Shown here: one piece after another, positions 43,127-53,624 of the stretch
Position numbering within the stretch: position 1 is the first letter of the stretch
Layout: every line of letters begins with the position of its first letter
NCBI RefSeq assembly: GCF_900104085.1
Contig: NZ_FNLD01000001.1
Span: forward strand, 999,935-1,063,934
Direction of reading: 5' to 3'
DNA: 64,000 nt
Origin: Pseudoxanthomonas sp. CF125
GTDB taxonomy: Bacteria; Pseudomonadota; Gammaproteobacteria; Xanthomonadales; Xanthomonadaceae
The notes under the pieces: model-generated
Seen by the model: only the letters and a program-made list of their open reading frames with translations
Told to the model about the DNA's origin: nothing
The model's database searches: none
Position numbers and translations under genes: made by a program

Positions 43127-45754
43127 TCACAGCGTGCGCTGCACTTCGATGCGTTCGAAGCACTCGATCTGGTCGCCCGGCTGCACGTCGTTGTACGCCT
43201 TCACGCCGATGCCGCATTCGGTGCCGTTGCGCACTTCGTCCACGTTTTCCTTGAAGCGGCGCAGCGATTCCAGCTCGCCCTCGAACACCACCGTGCTGTC
43301 GCGGAGCACGCGGATCGGCTTGCTGCGCTTGACCGTTCCTTCCACGACCATGCAGCCGGCGACCGCGCCGAACTTGGAGCTGCGGAACACATCGCGTACT
43401 TCGGCGATACCGATGATCTCTTCGCGGATCTCCACGCCCAGCAGGCCGGAAGCCACCTGCTTCACCTGGTCGATGACGTCGTAGATGATCGAGAAGTAAC
43501 GCAGGTCGATGCCGTTGGATTCGATGATCCGCCGCGCGGCCGCATCGGCGCGCACGTTGAAGCCGATCATGGTGGCCTTGGAGGTCAATGCGGAATTCGC
43601 ATCGGACTCGGTGATGCCGCCCACGCCGGAGTGGATGATGTTGATCCGGATCAGGTCGTTGGACAGCGCCACCAGCGATTGCTTCAGCGCTTCCACCGAA
43701 CCCTGCACGTCGGCCTTGATCACCAGGTTCAGTACCTGCTGGCCGTCGCCCTTGCCCAGCTGCGACATGATGTCTTCCATGCGGCTGCCGGCGGACTGCA
43801 CCAGGCGCGACTCGCGGCGCTTGGCGTCGCGCTGCTGGGCCACGTCCTTGGCCAGACGTTCGTCGGCGACGACGACGAAATCGTCGCCCGCATCCGGCAC
43901 GCCGGAAAGGCCAAGCACCTGCACCGGGATCGACGGGCCCGCTTCAGCCGGCTGGCCGCCGGTTTCGTCGAACAGCGCGCGCACGCGGCCGTACTGCGTA
44001 CCGCAAACCAGGTAATCGCCCTTCTTCAACTGGCCTTGCTGCACCAGCACGGTGGCGACCGGGCCGCGGCCCTTGTCCAGCGAGGACTCGATGACCACGC
44101 CGCTGGCGCGACCGGTCGGCGCGGCCTTCAGCTCAAGCACTTCGGCCTGCAGCAGGATGGAATCGAGCAGGTTGTCCACGCCCGCGCCGGTCTTGGCCGA
44201 AACCTCGACGAACTGGGTGTCGCCGCCGAACTCTTCGGCGACCACGTCGTGAGTGAGGAATTCGTTCTTGACCCGGCCCGGGTCGGCGTCGCTCTTGTCC
44301 ATCTTGTTGATGGCCACGATCAACGGCACGTTGGAACCCTTGGCCAGCTTCACCGCTTCGATGGTCTGCGGCATGACGCCGTCGTCGGCGGCCACCACCA
44401 GCACCACGATGTCGGTGAGCTTGGCGCCGCGCGCGCGCATCTGGGTGAAGGCGGCATGGCCGGGGGTATCGAGGAAGCTGATCACGCCCTTGTCGGTTTC
44501 GACGTGGTAGGCGCCGATGTGCTGGGTAATGCCGCCGGCTTCGCCATGGGCGACCTTGGTGCGGCGGATGTAGTCCAGCAACGAAGTCTTGCCGTGGTCG
44601 ACGTGGCCCATGATGGTGACCACCGGCGGACGCGGCGACTGGTCGCCCTGTTCGTTCTCGGTGTGCGCGATCAGATGGTCCTCGACGTCGCCGCTGTCGG
44701 CGCGCACCACGTTGTGGCCCAGCTCTTCGGTGACCAGCGCGGCGGTATCGTGGTCGATGCTCTGGGTGATGGTGGCCATGACGCCCATCTTGAACAGCGC
44801 CTTGACCACTTCGCCGCCCTTGAGCGCGAGCTTCTGCGCCAGGTCGGCGACGGTAATGGTTTCGCCGATGGCCACGTCGCGCACGACCGGCGCGGTGGGA
44901 CGTTCGAAGCCATGGGTGCCGGTGCCGCCGCGCGACTGTTCCTGGCGGCGCGGCTTGGGCTTGCCGCGGGTGGTGGTGCGGCGCGCGCGATCGGCCGCGG
45001 AAAGATGCAGCTGCCCGGCGAAACGCTGGGTGCTGTCGTCGTCTTCCACGCCGGCGACCATCGCGTGCGAGCCGCGAGTCTTGTGCTTGCTTGCGGTAGT
45101 GGCGTTGCGGTCGTCTGCGCGCGGCGGATCCTTGCGCACCGGCGGCTTGGGCACGTGATGGCCGCTGCTGGGCTTGGCGGCGCGCGGCGCGGCTTCGTCC
45201 TCGTCGGCGGGAGTCGCTCCGGTAGCAGCGGCGACGGCCTCGGCTTCGGCCTGCAGGCGTTCGGCCTCGGCTTTCAGGCGTACGGCTTCTTCTTCCTGGC
45301 GCACGCGCTCGCGCTCGTCGGCGCGCTTCTTGTCGGTTTCCGCCAGACGCTGCTGTTCTTCCAGGTTGCGCTGCTTGGATTCCTCCAGCTTGCGCAGCGC
45401 ATCGGCGCGCTCGTCGCTGGGCGGCGCTTCGACCTCATCGCTCTTGATGTAGGTGCGCTTCTGGCGGACCTCCACGTTGACCGTGGTCTTGGTGCGGCCG
45501 GCAGCGACCGTCACTTCCTGCACCTTGCGGCGATTGAGCGTGATCTTCTTCGGCGCGGCGTCGTCCTCGGCGGGCTTGTCGGCCTTGCCATGGGTGCGGC
45601 GCAGGAAACCGAGCAGTTTCATCTTCTCGGTGCTGGTCACGGGCTGGTCGGGGCCGCTGAAGCTCATGCCGGCCTCGGCCAGCTGCTCAAGCAGTTTCTC
45701 GACCGGCGTGTTGACCAGTTCGGCGAGCTTGCGGATGGTGGTTTGCTGCGTCAT
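43127..45754 (-). CDS. infB: Translation initiation factor IF-2
   Basis: 875 residues. IF-2 brings fMet-tRNA to the 30S subunit and promotes subunit joining. N-terminal IF2_N domain ([27 protein letters not shown]), a long charged Glu/Ala/Arg region (about 90-260), a second IF2_N-like part, then the G domain with [13 protein letters not shown] (G1), DTPGHAAF (G3) and NKMDKSD (G4), domain II and the C-terminal fMet-tRNA-binding domain ending in [11 protein letters not shown]. Complete; third gene behind rimP and nusA. Confidence 0.98.
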   Translation of the reverse strand: MTQQTTIRKLAELVNTPVEKLLEQLAEAGMSFSGPDQPVTSTEKMKLLGFLRRTHGKADKPAEDDAAPKKITLNRRKVQEVTVAAGRTKTTVNVEVRQKRTYIKSDEVEAPPSDERADALRKLEESKQRNLEEQQRLAETDKKRADERERVRQEEEAVRLKAEAERLQAEAEAVAAATGATPADEDEAAPRAAKPSSGHHVPKPPVRKDPPRADDRNATTASKHKTRGSHAMVAGVEDDDSTQRFAGQLHLSAADRARRTTTRGKPKPRRQEQSRGGTGTHGFERPTAPVVRDVAIGETITVADLAQKLALKGGEVVKALFKMGVMATITQSIDHDTAALVTEELGHNVVRADSGDVEDHLIAHTENEQGDQSPRPPVVTIMGHVDHGKTSLLDYIRRTKVAHGEAGGITQHIGAYHVETDKGVISFLDTPGHAAFTQMRARGAKLTDIVVLVVAADDGVMPQTIEAVKLAKGSNVPLIVAINKMDKSDADPGRVKNEFLTHDVVAEEFGGDTQFVEVSAKTGAGVDNLLDSILLQAEVLELKAAPTGRASGVVIESSLDKGRGPVATVLVQQGQLKKGDYLVCGTQYGRVRALFDETGGQPAEAGPSIPVQVLGLSGVPDAGDDFVVVADERLAKDVAQQRDAKRRESRLVQSAGSRMEDIMSQLGKGDGQQVLNLVIKADVQGSVEALKQSLVALSNDLIRINIIHSGVGGITESDANSALTSKATMIGFNVRADAAARRIIESNGIDLRYFSIIYDVIDQVKQVASGLLGVEIREEIIGIAEVRDVFRSSKFGAVAGCMVVEGTVKRSKPIRVLRDSTVVFEGELESLRRFKENVDEVRNGTECGIGVKAYNDVQPGDQIECFERIEVQRTL

Positions 45755-45884
45755 TCGGATCCTGTGACCTTCGTAGGCGTCCCTGCGCCTATTGCGAAGG
45801 GAACGCGGATTCTAGCCCTGTATTCTGCAGGGCGGAGTTCATTGCCGGCTCATAGGCCGGGTTCCAGATGTGCCAGTGCGATGT

Positions 45885-47396
45885 TCATTCGCCACGCTCC
45901 AGACGGGCGATCTCCTCGGCGCGGGCGGCCAGGATCAGCGCCTTGGCGCGGTCCTCGTCCAGCCCTTCGATGCCGAATTCGACGATCTCGTCGGTGCCCA
46001 GGTCGGAAAGATCCTCGCTGGTGCGCACGCCGTGCCCGGCCAGCGCATAGGCGGTTTCGTCGTCCATGCCTTCCAGGGCCAGCAGGTCTTCGGCCGGCTG
46101 GTTCTCGTCGACTTCCTCTTCCTCGGCCAGGGCTTCGTTGAGCAGCGCGTCGCGGGCGCGGGCGCGCAGTTCTTCCACGATATCCTCGTCGAAGCCCTCC
46201 ACCGCCAGCAGCTCGCCGACCGGCACGTAGGCGATTTCCTCGACCGTGTTGAAGCCTTCGGCCACCAGGATGGCCGCGATTTCCTCGTCCACCTCAAGTT
46301 TGTCCACGAACAGCTGGCGGGCGACCGCCTGCTCGGCTTCGGACTTGGCCGAGACCTGGTCCTGGGTCATCACGTTCAGCTGCCACCCGGTCAGGCGGCT
46401 GGCCAGGCGCACGTTCTGGCCGCCCTTGCCGATTGCCTGGGCCAGGCGGTCTTCGGCCACGGCCAGGTCCATGGAGTGCTTCTCTTCATCGACGATGATC
46501 GACTGCACTTCGGCCGGCGCCATGGCGTTGATGACGAAATTAGCGGCGCTGTCGTTCCACAGCACGATGTCCACGCGCTCGCCGTTGAGCTCGTTGGAGA
46601 CGGCCTGCACGCGCGAGCCGCGCATGCCGATGCAGGCGCCGATGGGATCGGTGCGGGTGTCGTGCGCCAGCACCGCGATCTTGGCGCGGTCGCCCGGGTC
46701 GCGTGCGCAAGCCTTGATCTCGACCAGGCCCTGGCCCACTTCCGGCACTTCCAACTTGAACAGCTCGATCATGAATTCCGGGGCGGCGCGACTGATGAAC
46801 AGCTGCGGGCCGCGCGGCTCGGTGCGCACGTCGAACAGGTAGCCGCGGACGCGGTCGCCGGCGCGCAGGGTGTCGCGCGGGATGCCCTTGTCCTTGGGAA
46901 TGAAGGCCTCGGCATTGCCGCCCAGGTCCACGTAAATATTGCCGCGCTCGGCGCGCTTGACGATGCCGGTGACCAGCTCGCCCACGCGGTCCTTCCAGGC
47001 ATCCACGACCTGCGCGCGCTCGGCCTCGCGCACGCGCTGCACGATGACCTGCTTGGCGGCTTGCGCGGCGATGCGACCGAAGTCGGGGTTCTCGATCTGT
47101 TCTTCCACGTAGTCGCCCACTTCGGCGCCATCGCTTTCGTCCAGCGCGTCCATCAGGCGGATCTGGAAGTCGGGCGACTCCATGACCACGTCGTCGGCCA
47201 CCACTTCCCAGCGGCGGAAGGTTTCGTACTCGCCGGTCTTGTGGTCGATGGTCACGCGGGTCAGCACTTCCTGGTCCGGATAGCGCTTCTTCGCAGCCGA
47301 CGCCAGCGCGGCCTCGATGGCATCGAAGATCACTTCGCGCGGCACGCCCTTCTCGTTGGCTACCGCATCCACTACCAGCAATAATTCCTTACTCAT
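45885..47396 (-). CDS. nusA: Transcription termination/antitermination factor NusA
   Basis: 503 residues. NusA binds RNA polymerase and paces elongation, pausing and antitermination. N-terminal polymerase-binding domain (MSKELLLVVDAVANEKGVPREVIFDAIEAALASAAKKRY), S1 (ERGNIYVDLGGNAEAFIPKD), two KH domains (CIGMRGSRVQAVSNELNGERVD and AIGKGGQNVRLASRLTGW), and two C-terminal acidic repeats ending in LILAARAEEIARLERGE. The second repeat may bind the polymerase alpha subunit. Three bases follow the rimP stop. Confidence 0.98.
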   Translation of the reverse strand: MSKELLLVVDAVANEKGVPREVIFDAIEAALASAAKKRYPDQEVLTRVTIDHKTGEYETFRRWEVVADDVVMESPDFQIRLMDALDESDGAEVGDYVEEQIENPDFGRIAAQAAKQVIVQRVREAERAQVVDAWKDRVGELVTGIVKRAERGNIYVDLGGNAEAFIPKDKGIPRDTLRAGDRVRGYLFDVRTEPRGPQLFISRAAPEFMIELFKLEVPEVGQGLVEIKACARDPGDRAKIAVLAHDTRTDPIGACIGMRGSRVQAVSNELNGERVDIVLWNDSAANFVINAMAPAEVQSIIVDEEKHSMDLAVAEDRLAQAIGKGGQNVRLASRLTGWQLNVMTQDQVSAKSEAEQAVARQLFVDKLEVDEEIAAILVAEGFNTVEEIAYVPVGELLAVEGFDEDIVEELRARARDALLNEALAEEEEVDENQPAEDLLALEGMDDETAYALAGHGVRTSEDLSDLGTDEIVEFGIEGLDEDRAKALILAARAEEIARLERGE

Positions 47397-47399
47397 CGT

Positions 47400-48089
47400 T
47401 TACTCCGCGCGCGGCCGCTTGGCCGCCGGTTGGTTGGTTTTTGCCTGGCCCGGTTGCTTGGGGGCCGGTTTCTTGGAAGCCGATTTCCCGGCCAGTTTTT
47501 TCTTGATCGCTTTCTTCGCCGCCTTCTTCACTGGCGCTGTTTTCTTGGGTGCCGCCTTGGCCGCAGCCGGTTTGGCCGGGCCCGCCTTCTTGGGCTGCGG
47601 CGCGAAACCCAGCGCCACCCAGTCGGGCATGATCCTGGCCTTGTCCACGTTCTCGAACGCCACCGTCATTTCGGCGTTGTCCACCTGGAACACGATGCTA
47701 TTACCTTCGATGCGCACGATCTGGCCCTGCAGGCGGCGGCGCCCTTCCTGCGGCAGCCGCAGCACCACCTTGGCCGACTCGCCCTGGTGGCGGGCGAACT
47801 GGGCCAGGGTGAACAGCGGGCGCTCGATACCGGGCGAAGACACTTCCAGCGTGTAGTTGCCGGTGATCGGATCCTCGACATCGAGCTGGGCGGAAACCTC
47901 GCGGCTGACCGCCTCGCAATCCTCGATGTTGACGATGCGCGTATCGCGTTCGGCCTCGGTCACGTCGATGTACAGACGCAAGGTGGCGCTGCCCGGCGCG
48001 GGCAGGTATTCGGCGCCCAGCAGCTCCAGGCCCAGGGCCTGCACCGTGGGGGACAGCAGGTTCGCGATTTGTTTTGCCTTGTCGCTCAC
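47400..48089 (-). CDS. rimP: Ribosome maturation factor RimP with basic tail
   Basis: 229 residues. RimP helps assemble the 30S subunit. The domain spans residues 1-155 ([75 protein letters not shown]). The last 70 residues are a Lys/Ala/Pro-rich extension that E. coli RimP lacks; relatives in the family often carry one. It is the first protein gene behind the initiator tRNA, matching the metY operon order. Confidence 0.95.
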   Translation of the reverse strand: MSDKAKQIANLLSPTVQALGLELLGAEYLPAPGSATLRLYIDVTEAERDTRIVNIEDCEAVSREVSAQLDVEDPITGNYTLEVSSPGIERPLFTLAQFARHQGESAKVVLRLPQEGRRRLQGQIVRIEGNSIVFQVDNAEMTVAFENVDKARIMPDWVALGFAPQPKKAGPAKPAAAKAAPKKTAPVKKAAKKAIKKKLAGKSASKKPAPKQPGQAKTNQPAAKRPRAE

Positions 48090-48164
48090 GTGGTGATGAT
48101 TCGCCGGCAGTTAAAGAAAAATGGGTATCGAAATCGTGAATATCGGAAATGACAGCCCGGAAAC

Positions 48165-48192
48165 AACAAAGGGCCCTGATGGGCCCCTTGTC
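48165..48192 (-). terminator. Hairpin between tRNA-fMet and rimP
   Basis: aagggccc-tgat-gggcccctt, followed on the minus strand by TTTGTTGTTT. It can act as an attenuator in the rimP leader or a second terminator behind the tRNA. Confidence 0.6.
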
Positions 48193-48255
48193 CGATACTG
48201 CTGGATTCCGGTGTTCGGGCGGGAACATTCGCCTTCACGAGCCCAGGCCTTGGTC

Positions 48256-48282
48256 GCTAAAAAAGCCTCTGCAAGAGGCTTT
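48256..48282 (-). terminator. Terminator behind the initiator tRNA gene
   Basis: Nine-bp stem aaagcctct/agaggcttt with loop gca; the minus-strand reading is followed by TTTTAGCG. Lies 19 bases behind the tRNA 3' end. Confidence 0.8.
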
Positions 48283-48300
48283 CCATGAAACCGAAAAGCT

Positions 48301-48377
48301 TGGTAGCGGGGGCAGGATTTGAACCTGCGACCTTCGGGTTATGAGCCCGACGAGCTGCCAGACTGCTCCACCCCGCA
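48301..48377 (-). tRNA. Initiator tRNA-fMet (CAT)
   Basis: 77 bases including the encoded CCA. The minus-strand reading starts TGCGGGGTGGAGCAG, has anticodon CAT (48341-48343), three G-C pairs at the end of the anticodon stem (GGGCTCATAACCC), and the TTCAAATC T-loop. Base 1 does not pair with base 72 (T opposite T), the initiator hallmark, though C-A is more usual. Its place ahead of rimP-nusA-infB equals E. coli metY. Confidence 0.97.
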
Positions 48378-48430
48378 TCAGAAGCGGAATTATGGTGACT
48401 CGGGTCTTTTATTGCAAGCCCGCATTCTCC

Positions 48431-48451
48431 CCTTCCCCTTCAAGGGGAAGG
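48431..48451. terminator. Hairpin behind nuoN
   Basis: ccttcccctt-c-aaggggaagg, a perfect 10-bp inverted repeat 45 bases beyond the nuoN stop. No T-run on the minus strand, so termination may be partial. Confidence 0.5.
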
Positions 48452-48495
48452 CCGGGATGGGGATGGTTTTCCCTGCAGTCAGGCAAAAAGCGACT

Positions 48496-49944
48496 TCAGG
48501 CGAAGGCCTGCTGGCACCACGCCATGATCGGATTCCAGAAGATTCCCAGCACCAGCAACGCCAGCGCATTGACGCCGAACACCACCGGCACCACGCGATC
48601 GGCGCGCGGCGGCGGCAGCTGGCCCACAGGCTCGTCGAAGTACATCACCTTGATCACGCGCAGGTAATAGAAACCGCCGATCACCGCGCAGACCACGCCC
48701 AGCACGGCCAACCACACCAGTCCGGCATCCAGCGCCGCGCCCAGCACCACCAGCTTGGCCCAGAAACCCAGGAAAGGCGGCACGCCGGCCAGCGAGGCCA
48801 TCACGCACAACACCAGCCCGGCCTGCCACGGATTGCGCGCGTTCAGGCCCTTGAAATCGTCGATCTTGTCGGCTTCGAAACCCTGCCGCGACAACACCAC
48901 GATGGCGCCGAACGCCGCAGCCGACATCACCGCATAACTGATGCCGTAGAACAGCGAGGCGGCGTAGCCGCGCGCTTCGCCGCCAGCCAGGCCCAGCAGC
49001 AGGAAGCCGACATGCGAGACCGTCGAATAGGCCAGCATGCGCTTGAGGTTGGTCTGCGCGATGGCGATCACGTTGCCGATCACCAGCGAGGCGGCGGCCA
49101 GTCCAGCGAGCATCAGGTGCCATTGCTCGGACATCGGACCCACGCCGTTTTCCAGCAGGCGGTAGGCCATGCCGAAGGCGGCCAGCTTGGGGCCGGCGCT
49201 GATGAACAAGGTGATCGGTGTCGGCGCACCCTGATACACGTCGGGCAGCCACATGTGGAAAGGGGCGGCACCCAGCTTGAACGCCAGGCCCGCGACCAGG
49301 AACACTACGCCGGTCAACAGCAGGGCTTTGTCGCCGACCTGGGTGGATGCGGCATGGATGCCGGCCAGATCCAGGGTTCCGGTGGCGCCGTAGACCAGCG
49401 ACATGCCGTACAGCAGCAGTCCGGAAGCCAGCGAGCCGAGCACGATGTACTTCATGCCCGCTTCGGTGGAAAGGCCGTTGTCGCGGTCCAGCGCGACCAG
49501 CGCGTAGGAGCACAGCGCCAGCAATTCCAGGCCCAAATAGACCAGCACCATGTTGCCCGCCGACACCAGCATCATCATGCCGGCCGTGGCGAACAGGATC
49601 AGCACCGGTACTTCACCCGGGTACAGCTTGCGTTCGCGCAGGTAGGGCCACGCGTACAGCAGCGACAGTCCGCTCACCAGCAGGATCACTACCTTGCTGA
49701 CATCGGCCATCACATCGCGCACGAACATGCCGCCGAACACCGTGCCCTGCCCGCCCACTCCGCAAGCGATCATGGCCAGCACGCCAGCCAGCAAAGCCAG
49801 CGCCAGCGCATGGGTGACCACGCGGCGCTGGTTGTCCAGGAACAGGTCCAGCATCAGCAGCGCGAAGGCGCCCCCGATCAGCACCAGTTCGGGCAGCAAC
49901 GGCATCAGGTCGGCGGTGGCGGATAACGTCGGCGTGGTCATCAT
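48496..49944 (-). CDS. nuoN: NADH-quinone oxidoreductase subunit N
   Basis: 482 residues with about 14 membrane segments; one of three antiporter-like proton-pumping subunits of complex I. Characteristic: YIVLGSLASGLLLYGMSLVYGATG, PFHMWLPDVYQGAPTPIT (with the key Lys/Glu region), NLKRMLAYSTVSHVGFLLLGLA. MMTTPT gives two possible starts (49944 or 49941). Last gene of the nuo operon, 6 bases behind nuoM. Confidence 0.97.
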   Translation of the reverse strand: MMTTPTLSATADLMPLLPELVLIGGAFALLMLDLFLDNQRRVVTHALALALLAGVLAMIACGVGGQGTVFGGMFVRDVMADVSKVVILLVSGLSLLYAWPYLRERKLYPGEVPVLILFATAGMMMLVSAGNMVLVYLGLELLALCSYALVALDRDNGLSTEAGMKYIVLGSLASGLLLYGMSLVYGATGTLDLAGIHAASTQVGDKALLLTGVVFLVAGLAFKLGAAPFHMWLPDVYQGAPTPITLFISAGPKLAAFGMAYRLLENGVGPMSEQWHLMLAGLAAASLVIGNVIAIAQTNLKRMLAYSTVSHVGFLLLGLAGGEARGYAASLFYGISYAVMSAAAFGAIVVLSRQGFEADKIDDFKGLNARNPWQAGLVLCVMASLAGVPPFLGFWAKLVVLGAALDAGLVWLAVLGVVCAVIGGFYYLRVIKVMYFDEPVGQLPPPRADRVVPVVFGVNALALLVLGIFWNPIMAWCQQAFA

Positions 49945-49950
49945 TCTTCC

Positions 49951-51462
49951 TTACAGCTTGCTGTTGGCGAGCTGCATCGCCAGTTGCGCGATCGAGGGCT
50001 CCATCAGGTCGGTCAGCGGCTTCGGCCAGATGCCGATCGCCAGCACGCCCAACGCGAACACACCGAGCACCAGTATTTCCCGGCCGTTGAGGTCCTTCAT
50101 TTCCGCCACGTGCGCGTTGGCCACTTCGCCATACATCACCCGCTTCACCAGCCACAGGGTGTAGGCCGCACCGATGATCAGGGTGGAAGCCGCGGTCAGC
50201 GCCAGATACGGATGCTTCTGGAAGCTGGCCACGATGACCATGAATTCGCCGACGAAACCGCTGGTGCCCGGCAGGCCCGCATTGGCCATGCCGAAGAACA
50301 CGAACGCCACTGCGAACCATGGCATGACATTGGCCACGCCGCCGTAGTCGCGGATCATGCGCGTGTGCATGCGGTCGTACAGCACGCCGACGCACGAGAA
50401 CATGGCGCCGGAAACGAAGCCGTGCGAAATCATCTGCACCATCGCGCCCTGCAGGCCCAGGCGTGCGCCGTCCAGGTTGCCGTAGTCGCGGATAAGGCCG
50501 AACGCGATGAAGATGCCCAGGGTGACGAAGCCCATGTGCGAGACCGACGAATAGGCGATCAGCTTCTTCATGTCGTCCTGCACCAGCGCCACCAGGCCCA
50601 CGTAGACCACGCCGATCAGCGACAGCGCGATCACCAGCCAGGCCCATTCGTGGCCCGCATCGGGCAGGATCGGCAAGGTGAAACGCAGGAAACCGTATCC
50701 GCCGATCTTCAGCATGATCGCGGCCAGGATCACCGAACCGGCGGTCGGCGCTTCCACGTGCGCATCCGGCAGCCAGGTGTGCACCGGGAACATCGGCACC
50801 TTGACCGCGAAGGCGATCAGGAAGGCGAAGAACAGCCAGGTCTGCTCCTTGGCGTTGAGCGACAGCTGGTACAGGTCGGCGAACTGGAAGCTGCCGCCCT
50901 TCAGGTACAGATAGATCAGGCCCACCAGCATCAGCACCGAGCCGAGGAAGGTGTACAGGAAGAACTTGACCGACGCGTAGATGCGGCGCGGCCCGCCCCA
51001 GACGCCGATGATCAGGAACATCGGGATCAGCATCGCCTCGAAGAACACGTAGAACAGCATGGCGTCGGTGGCGCAGAACACGCCGATCATCATGCCTTCC
51101 AGGAACAGGAAGGCCGCCACGTACTGGCTCACGCGCTTCTCGATCACCGTCCACGCGCCGATCAGCGCAAGCGCGGTGGTCAGCGTGGTCAGCACGATCA
51201 GGGCGATGGAGATGCCGTCGGCGCCCAGGTTGTAGCCGATGTCGTAGGCCGGGATCCACGCGTGCGTTTCGACGAACTGCATGCCCGGATCGGCCGGGTT
51301 GATGCCGGTCAGCAGACCGATGCTGGCCACGAAGGTCAACAGCGCCACCACCAGCGCGGTCCAGCGCGCGGCGCTCGCCCGGGCGTTGCCCAGCGCGAGT
51401 ATCAGCGCGCCGCCCAACATGGGCAGCCAGATCAATACACTCAATAAAGGCCAGTTCGACAC
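49951..51462 (-). CDS. nuoM: NADH-quinone oxidoreductase subunit M
   Basis: 503 residues, about 14 membrane segments, antiporter-like. Characteristic: FFEAMLIPMFLIIGVWGG (conserved Glu), FLIAFAVKVPMFPVHTWLPDAHVEAPTAGSVILAAIMLKIGGYGF, DDMKKLIAYSSVSHMGFVTLG. Complete, between nuoL (34 bases) and nuoN (6 bases). Confidence 0.97.
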   Translation of the reverse strand: MSNWPLLSVLIWLPMLGGALILALGNARASAARWTALVVALLTFVASIGLLTGINPADPGMQFVETHAWIPAYDIGYNLGADGISIALIVLTTLTTALALIGAWTVIEKRVSQYVAAFLFLEGMMIGVFCATDAMLFYVFFEAMLIPMFLIIGVWGGPRRIYASVKFFLYTFLGSVLMLVGLIYLYLKGGSFQFADLYQLSLNAKEQTWLFFAFLIAFAVKVPMFPVHTWLPDAHVEAPTAGSVILAAIMLKIGGYGFLRFTLPILPDAGHEWAWLVIALSLIGVVYVGLVALVQDDMKKLIAYSSVSHMGFVTLGIFIAFGLIRDYGNLDGARLGLQGAMVQMISHGFVSGAMFSCVGVLYDRMHTRMIRDYGGVANVMPWFAVAFVFFGMANAGLPGTSGFVGEFMVIVASFQKHPYLALTAASTLIIGAAYTLWLVKRVMYGEVANAHVAEMKDLNGREILVLGVFALGVLAIGIWPKPLTDLMEPSIAQLAMQLANSKL

Positions 51463-51496
51463 GTGTTATTAATCCGTCAGTTCAACGCCGCGGCGT

Positions 51497-53617
51497 TCAT
51501 TGCCAAAACTTGATGAGCACGGCCAGCAGTGCAATCAGGCCGAGGATCATCGCGAAGGCGTAGTGGTAGAGGAAACCCGATTGGGTGCGTCGCAACAGGT
51601 TGGCGGCCATGTCCACCAGCTTGGCGCTGCCGTTGACCGCGACGCCGTCGATCACCTTGCTGTCGATGGCGTTGGAAAGATCGCCCAGGGCCACGCCGCC
51701 ACCGGCGAAACCGCCGATCCACAACGTGTCCATCCAGTATTTCTTGTCCAGGATATTGGCCAGGAAAGCGCCGAGCTTGCTGTGGCGCATGCGGGCCGGC
51801 AGCTCCGGCGAAGCGAAGATGTACAGGCCCGTGGCTGCCACGAAGCCGGCCAGCGCCAGCCAGAACGGAGGCGCCTGCATGCCGTGCCACACGAATGCCC
51901 AGGGGCTATGGAACTCTTCCTTCAGCGCCATCACCGTGTCGCGCGCCGGGTCCGCGAAATCGATCGCGCCACTGAAGAACGTAAGCGCCTGACCGGGGAT
52001 CGACGCTGCCGCGTGATGACCCATCCAGTCGGTACCGAACAGCATGGGACCGATGGTGAAGAAGCCGATCGCAATGGAGGGAATCGCCAACAGGATCAAC
52101 GGAACGGTCACGACCCACGGAGATTCATGGGGCTCATGGGCGCCATGGCCGTGATCGTCATGGGCATGATCGTCGTGCGCATGCGCCTCATGGCCGTGGC
52201 CATGGTCGTCATGGGCATCGCGGAAGCGCTCCTTGCCATGGAAGGTCAGGTACAGCAGGCGGAAGCTGTAGAAGCTGGTCACGAACACACCGCCCAGCAC
52301 CGCCCAGTAGCCGTAAGTCGCGACCCAGCTGTGGGCCATGTGTGCGTGGTGCTCGGCTGCCTCGATGATCGTGTCTTTGGAGTAGAAGCCGGAGAAAAAC
52401 GGCGTACCTACCAATGCCAGCGTGCCGATCCACATGGTGATGAAGGTGATCGGCATGTACTTGCGCAGGCCGCCCATCTTGCGCATGTCCTGCTCGTGGT
52501 GCAGAGCGATGATCACCGAGCCGGCGCCCAGGAACAGCAGCGCCTTGAAGAACGCGTGGGTCATCAGGTGGAAGATGGCGGCCGAATACGCCGACACGCC
52601 CAGCGCCACGGTCATGTAGCCCAGCTGCGACAGCGTGGAATAGGCGACCACGCGCTTGATGTCGTTCTGCACGATGCCGATGAGGCCGGTGAAGAACGCG
52701 GTAGTGGCGCCGATGAACAGCACGAAGTTCAGCGCCGTTTCCGACATCTCGAATAGCGGCGACATGCGCGCCACCATGAAGATGCCGGCGGTCACCATGG
52801 TCGCGGCGTGGATCAGCGCCGAGATCGGGGTCGGGCCTTCCATCGAGTCCGGCAGCCAGACATGCAACGGTACCTGCGCGGACTTGCCCATCGCGCCGAT
52901 GAACAGGCAGATGCAGATGATGGTCGCCACTTCCCACGGATGGCCGGTGACGATGGTGGCGGTAACGCCTTTCAACATGGGCGCATTGGCGAACACGGTG
53001 GCGTAGTCCAGCGTGCCGAACCAGAACAGCACCGCCGCGATGCCCAGCAGGAAGCCGAAATCGCCGACGCGGTTGACCAGGAAGGCCTTGAGGTTGGCGA
53101 AAATCGCGCTGGGGCGCTTGAACCAGAATCCGATCAGCAGGTACGACACCAGGCCCACCGCTTCCCAGCCGAAGAACAGCTGCAGGAAGTTGTTGCTCAT
53201 CACCAGCATCAGCATGGAGAAGGTGAACAACGAGATATAGCTGAAGAACCGCTGGTAGCCCGGATCGTCGGCCATGTAGCCGATGGTGTAGATGTGCACC
53301 AGCAGCGAAACGAAGGTGACCACCACCATCATCATCGCGGTCAGCTTGTCGATCATGAAGCCGACATGCCCGGAATAGTTGCCGATCTGGAAGAAGGTGT
53401 AGACGTTCTCGTTGAACGGCGCGGCGCCCCCGACCAATTGGTAAAGCACCCAGCCCGACAACGCGCAGCTGACCGCCACGCCCAGGATGGTGACCCAGTG
53501 CGCGCCCGCACGGCCTACCTGCCGCCCGAACAGACCGGCCACGATGCTTCCCAGCAACGGCGCCAGCACGATCGCCAGCAGCATGTTCTTGGAGATGATG
53601 ATTTCCATGCCCGTCAT
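51497..53617 (-). CDS. nuoL: NADH-quinone oxidoreductase subunit L, His-rich loop
   Basis: 706 residues; the largest antiporter-like subunit, with the long lateral helix at its C-terminal part. Characteristic: FFGWEAVGLVSYLLIGFW, KSAQVPLHVWLPDSMEGPTPISALIHAATMVTAGIFM, DIKRVVAYSTLSQLGYM. A loop encoded at about 52110-52220 carries a His/Asp-rich stretch (HDDHGHGHEAHAHDDHAHDD, with further His after it), 12 His in about 34 residues. Such runs occur in NuoL of related bacteria and may bind divalent metal. Complete. Confidence 0.97.
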   Translation of the reverse strand: MTGMEIIISKNMLLAIVLAPLLGSIVAGLFGRQVGRAGAHWVTILGVAVSCALSGWVLYQLVGGAAPFNENVYTFFQIGNYSGHVGFMIDKLTAMMMVVVTFVSLLVHIYTIGYMADDPGYQRFFSYISLFTFSMLMLVMSNNFLQLFFGWEAVGLVSYLLIGFWFKRPSAIFANLKAFLVNRVGDFGFLLGIAAVLFWFGTLDYATVFANAPMLKGVTATIVTGHPWEVATIICICLFIGAMGKSAQVPLHVWLPDSMEGPTPISALIHAATMVTAGIFMVARMSPLFEMSETALNFVLFIGATTAFFTGLIGIVQNDIKRVVAYSTLSQLGYMTVALGVSAYSAAIFHLMTHAFFKALLFLGAGSVIIALHHEQDMRKMGGLRKYMPITFITMWIGTLALVGTPFFSGFYSKDTIIEAAEHHAHMAHSWVATYGYWAVLGGVFVTSFYSFRLLYLTFHGKERFRDAHDDHGHGHEAHAHDDHAHDDHGHGAHEPHESPWVVTVPLILLAIPSIAIGFFTIGPMLFGTDWMGHHAAASIPGQALTFFSGAIDFADPARDTVMALKEEFHSPWAFVWHGMQAPPFWLALAGFVAATGLYIFASPELPARMRHSKLGAFLANILDKKYWMDTLWIGGFAGGGVALGDLSNAIDSKVIDGVAVNGSAKLVDMAANLLRRTQSGFLYHYAFAMILGLIALLAVLIKFWQ

Positions 53618-53624
53618 CGGTGCA

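Noticed and set aside
43631-46141. Plus-strand frame of 836 codons opposite infB
   Set aside because: Shadow of infB; same reasoning.
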